A DNA stretch of 17,317 nucleotides from UBA6115 sp964534515. GTDB taxonomy: Bacteria; Bacillota; Clostridia; Christensenellales; Aristaeellaceae. Each line of letters starts with the position of its first letter. Position 1 is the stretch's first letter. Both the position numbers and the translations under genes were made by a program. The notes below the pieces were generated by a model. That model made no database searches. It was given only the letters and a program-made list of their open reading frames with translations, and was not told where the DNA came from. The stretch spans positions 1-17,317 of the forward strand of contig CAZHPW010000047.1 in assembly GCA_964534515.1 (NCBI GenBank), read 5' to 3'. Shown in pieces: positions 14,884 to 17,317 of this stretch.

Positions 14884-15604
14884 AGGGCTCAAAGCGGTCT
14901 ACGGGCATATTGAAGCCTTGCACGGTGTGTCAATGGAGGTGCATCAGGGGGAAATCGTTTCCCTCATTGGCAGCAATGGCGCCGGAAAGACGACGCTTTT
15001 AAACGCAGTCTCCGGTCATGTGCAGAAATCCAGCGGCACTGTGAAACTCTTTGAGGAGGACATCACATCTGTCAAGCCGCATCATATTGCCAGAAAAGGC
15101 TTGATACAAGTGCCCGAAGGCCGGCATGTTTTTCCTGGCTTGAGCGTGGAAAGCAACCTCATGGTCGGAACAGTTGCCTGGGGCGGAATACGCCTGCGGG
15201 TAGGCTCTGTTCAGGATGATATTGACAATGTGTACCAGCTGTTTCCAAGGTTAAAAGAGCGGCGAAAACAACTGGCTTGGAGTTTAAGCGGCGGTGAGCA
15301 GCAGATGCTAGCCATCGGCCGAGCGTTGATGGGACACCCGAAGCTTCTCTTGCTGGATGAGCCATCCATGGGTTTGGCGCCGCTGATTATCAGTGAATTG
15401 TTCGGTAAAATCCAGGATATCAACAGGGCGGGGACCACGGTGCTGCTGATTGAGCAAAACGCCACGCTCGCCTTGCAGGTGTCTATGCGCACCTACATCA
15501 TTGAGCGCGGCAATATCATTTTGTCCGGAAATTCTGAAGACCTGATTCATGACGAAAGGGTCAAGGAAGCCTACCTGGGCAAAAAGAAAACGGAGGGGAC
15601 CTAA
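14870..15604 (+). CDS. livF: LIV-type ABC transporter ATPase LivF
   Basis: A 244-residue cytoplasmic ATPase. Walker A is GSNGAGKTT (34-42), the signature is LSGGEQQ (139-145), Walker B is LLLLDEP (159-165), and the LivF-type Gln196 stands in the switch position (LLIEQNA). VPEGRHVFPGLSVESNL (81-97) is a LivF hallmark. The frame also has an ATG at 14843, but the ATG at 14870 has GGGGAG eight bases upstream and gives the standard N-terminus (MLKIEGLKAVYG), so it is preferred; it overlaps livG by 14 bases. The stop codon overlaps that of the convergent regulator gene (shared bases CTAA), with no room for a terminator between them. Confidence 0.94.
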
Positions 15605-16644
15605 TCTCTTGGCGGAGCGCAAGCGCTTCCATTCACCAAGGGGGCATTTACTCGGTATTCCCGATTGGCGATTTCATTCTTTTTAGCGATACGCTCCAGC
15701 ATAAATCTGGCCAATTGATTGCCGATGATGACCGGATCCATCTCAACCCGGCAAGGCTGAACAAACAACAGATCGTTGTTGAGAATCTTGCCATAGGTGC
15801 AAAGTGACAAGTCTTCAGGGACACGGATTTTATGCTCATAGCAATAACGCAAAACACCGGTAGCCAACTCATTATTCATCGCGATGACTGCTGTCGGCGG
15901 TTGTTTCAAGGCCATCAGTTTTTCAGCTGCAAGCGCACCGGTCCCTGAGTCATTAAAGTCCGCTTCCAAGATGTAGGGGTAGCTGGCGTCAATCAGAATG
16001 CCATACTCCTCCATCGCCCGGGCAAATCCGGCATGGCGTTCCTGGGCCGGGCTCACAACGCTTTGGCCGTTTACAACAGCGATTCGGCGGTGTCCCAGTT
16101 TCAAGAGATGTTTTGTCAGTTCATAACTACCCGTTTCGTTTTCTGAGTCGACAAAATCCCCTTTGAACGCTGTGTTGTTGATTTTTCGGCCGCAGAGCAC
16201 AACCGGAATCTCCTGGCTGATGCTTGTAATCAGGTCATCGTTCATCCCGGTTGTGTTGATGATAATGCCGTCGACCTTTTTGCCCATGAGCAGCTTTAAG
16301 TAGGACAGTTCTATGTTTTGCCGGTTGTCCGTGCTGCAAACGAACATGTTGTAGTTTTCCGTATGAATGACATCTTCAATGGTTCTCGCGATGTAACAGA
16401 AAAAGCTGTTGGAGATGTCAGAAATGATCAAGCCAATGGAAAGCGTGCTGTCAAACTTCAGGCTTCTGGCAATCGTGTTTGGGAAGTAATTCAGTTTTTC
16501 AATCGACCGGTTAACCCGGATGATTAATTCCGGGCTGACATTGGGCAACTGGTTGATAACCCTGGACACTGTAGCAACGGAGACCCCGGCGTCCCTGGCA
16601 ACTGCCTTGATGGTGGCGTTCTTCACTGGCTTTCCCGCTTTCAT
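15601..16644 (-). CDS. LacI/GalR-family transcriptional regulator
   Basis: A 347-residue DNA-binding repressor with an N-terminal helix-turn-helix (11-30), a hinge helix (PNTIARSL, 55-62) and a C-terminal sugar-binding-type effector domain beginning IGLIISDISNSFF. The recognition helix SVATVSRVIN is the same as I recall for E. coli GalR, which predicts TGTAANCGNTTACA as target; a perfect copy lies upstream of the aldo/keto reductase gene. The effector is probably a small sugar or sugar phosphate. The start is uncertain: the ATG at 16644 has only a weak ribosome binding site, and a GTG at 16626 (VKNATIKAVARDAGVS) would give the usual LacI N-terminus. It converges on livF and diverges from rpiB, with a 22-base palindrome in the gap. 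Confidence 0.93.
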   Translation of the reverse strand: MKAGKPVKNATIKAVARDAGVSVATVSRVINQLPNVSPELIIRVNRSIEKLNYFPNTIARSLKFDSTLSIGLIISDISNSFFCYIARTIEDVIHTENYNMFVCSTDNRQNIELSYLKLLMGKKVDGIIINTTGMNDDLITSISQEIPVVLCGRKINNTAFKGDFVDSENETGSYELTKHLLKLGHRRIAVVNGQSVVSPAQERHAGFARAMEEYGILIDASYPYILEADFNDSGTGALAAEKLMALKQPPTAVIAMNNELATGVLRYCYEHKIRVPEDLSLCTYGKILNNDLLFVQPCRVEMDPVIIGNQLARFMLERIAKKNEIANREYRVNAPLVNGSACAPPRD

Positions 16645-16655
16645 TGAAATGATGC

Positions 16656-16689
16656 CTGAATTCAGACGATATCAACAATTGTTGTTATC
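16656..16689. promoter_or_regulatory. divergent regulator/rpiB control region with two palindromes
   Basis: A near-perfect 22-base palindrome at 16668-16689 (arms GATATCAACAA and TTGTTGTTATC, one mismatched pair) lies next to a perfect 10-base palindrome, CTGAATTCAG, at 16656-16665. Both are in the 72-base gap between the regulator and rpiB. The centre AATT is unlike the CG centre expected for this regulator. -10-like boxes occur on both strands (TATCAT at 16686-16691 on plus, TATGAT on minus) but with poor -35 elements. Confidence 0.65.
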
Positions 16690-16716
16690 ATATCACAAAT
16701 CAATTTGGAGGTAAAA

Positions 16717-17172
16717 ATGAGGATTTCTATCGGAGGAGACCATTGCGGCGTGGAGCTCAAAGCCATGCTCGTCAACTACTTAAGGGGAAAGGGCCACGAG
16801 GTCACCGACCATGGCGCCTACGACCACACACCGATTGATTTCCCGGACATGGCGGTTAAAGTGTGTGCGCCTTTGCTTGCCGGGGAAGCGGACCGCGCCA
16901 TCATGTCCTGCGGCAGCGGCATTGGCGCCGCCATCGCCTGCAACAAGATTCCGGGCATCCGCGCCTCGGTCGTTCATGATGTCTATTCCGCGCATCAGTC
17001 GGTGGAACATGATGATGTCCAGGTGATGTGCATGGGCCAGTGGATTGTCGGCGAAAAGCTGGCATACGATCTGGTGGATGCTTTCCTTGCCGCAGAATTC
17101 TCAACCGACCCGGCTTTCGCCCGCAAAGTGCGCAAGTTAGAAATTATGGACGGTAAGATTAAGGTGGATTAA
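16717..17172 (+). CDS. rpiB: RpiB/LacA/LacB-family sugar-phosphate isomerase
   Basis: A 151-residue cytoplasmic isomerase. RpiB interconverts ribose 5-phosphate and ribulose 5-phosphate; close relatives act on other pentose, hexose or tetrose phosphates. GGDHCG (6-11) carries the Asp8-His9 pair, SCGSGIG (64-70) the catalytic Cys65, and H98 is in EHDD. Three positions differ from the common RpiB pattern: Ser67 instead of Thr in CGTG, Asp99 instead of Asn in HND, and Trp109 where GxRVVG normally has Arg. The substrate may therefore not be ribose 5-phosphate. The ATG at 16717 has TTGGAGG five bases upstream; a TTG at 16705 overlaps that site and is rejected. It diverges from the LacI-type regulator and ends at a hairpin terminator. 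Confidence 0.9.
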   Translation: MRISIGGDHCGVELKAMLVNYLRGKGHEVTDHGAYDHTPIDFPDMAVKVCAPLLAGEADRAIMSCGSGIGAAIACNKIPGIRASVVHDVYSAHQSVEHDDVQVMCMGQWIVGEKLAYDLVDAFLAAEFSTDPAFARKVRKLEIMDGKIKVD

Positions 17173-17193
17173 CTACTTTTGGCTATCTCATAT

Positions 17194-17260
17194 CCTGATG
17201 TCACCTTTGCATCAAGTGCCATTCTAGATAGTATTGGTACTGGCGACATCAGGGTTTTTT
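17194..17260 (+). terminator. long-stem terminator after rpiB
   Basis: CCTGATGTC (17194-17202) pairs with GACATCAGG (17245-17253), followed by G and six T (17255-17260). Inside, AGTGCCA (17215-17221) pairs with TGGTACT (17235-17241) with one G-U pair. Farther out, CTATCT (17183-17188) and AGATAG (17264-17269) can also pair. It is longer than a usual terminator; a small mobile or repeat element is an alternative. Confidence 0.7.
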
Positions 17261-17286
17261 ATTAGATAGTGTCTACACGAGATATG

Positions 17287-17295
17287 TGGTATAAT
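17287..17295 (+). promoter_or_regulatory. extended -10 promoter at the window end
   Basis: TGG directly before a perfect TATAAT (17290-17295) forms an extended -10 promoter; no good -35 is seen. The last bases (AAAGGGG, 17310-17316) could be the ribosome binding site of a gene that starts beyond the window. GTGT-CT-ACAC (17269-17278) upstream is a short dyad. Confidence 0.6.
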
Positions 17296-17317
17296 TGTGT
17301 CATCATTGAAAGGGGAC

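Overview
The window looks like a moderately GC-rich chromosome segment of an anaerobic Firmicute of the Clostridia type. This is inferred from strong GGAGG-type ribosome binding sites, compact ferredoxins and Fe-S proteins, a serC-serA operon of clostridial length, and several ABC importers. Both substrate-binding proteins have cleavable signal peptides without a lipobox cysteine. To my knowledge that is unusual for a classical monoderm Firmicute but is seen in Christensenellales-like lineages; the taxonomic guess is weak. I saw no rRNA, tRNA, CRISPR array, phage gene or transposase.

Layout from left to right. Positions 1-288 hold the 3' end of a DUF554 membrane protein gene (+). Positions 331-3415 (-) form a tightly coupled operon, serC-serA-TIM-barrel sugar-phosphate isomerase/epimerase. 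Positions 3610-4482 (-) hold a two-gene Fe-S operon with a near-consensus promoter and a clear intrinsic terminator. A noncoding nested-palindrome element lies at 4571-4678. Positions 4702-5407 (-) encode a YbaK-type aminoacyl-tRNA deacylase and a CopZ-like metallochaperone. A LUD-domain protein (+) follows at 5479-6114, ending at a strong hairpin shared with the convergent carbohydrate ABC importer operon (6199-9374, -; two permeases, then the binding protein, with no ATPase gene). After a 580-base divergent control region come an aldo/keto reductase and a complete five-gene LIV-type (HAAT) ABC importer (9955-15604, +). A LacI-family regulator (-) converges on it, its stop overlapping the livF stop, and an RpiB/LacA/LacB-family isomerase (+) diverges from the regulator.

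The most interesting part is 9.9-17.2 kb. The regulator has the same recognition-helix sequence as E. coli GalR (SVATVSRVIN), and a perfect GalR-type operator (TGTAANCGNTTACA) lies between the promoter and the start codon of the aldo/keto reductase gene. A weaker match sits upstream of livJ. The layout suggests that one LacI-type repressor controls an aldo/keto reductase, an amino-acid-type importer and possibly a sugar-phosphate isomerase. That would be a catabolic module for a sugar, polyol or sugar-amino compound rather than ordinary branched-chain amino acid uptake. A separate 22-base palindrome in the regulator/rpiB gap lacks the central CG of that operator and needs its own explanation.
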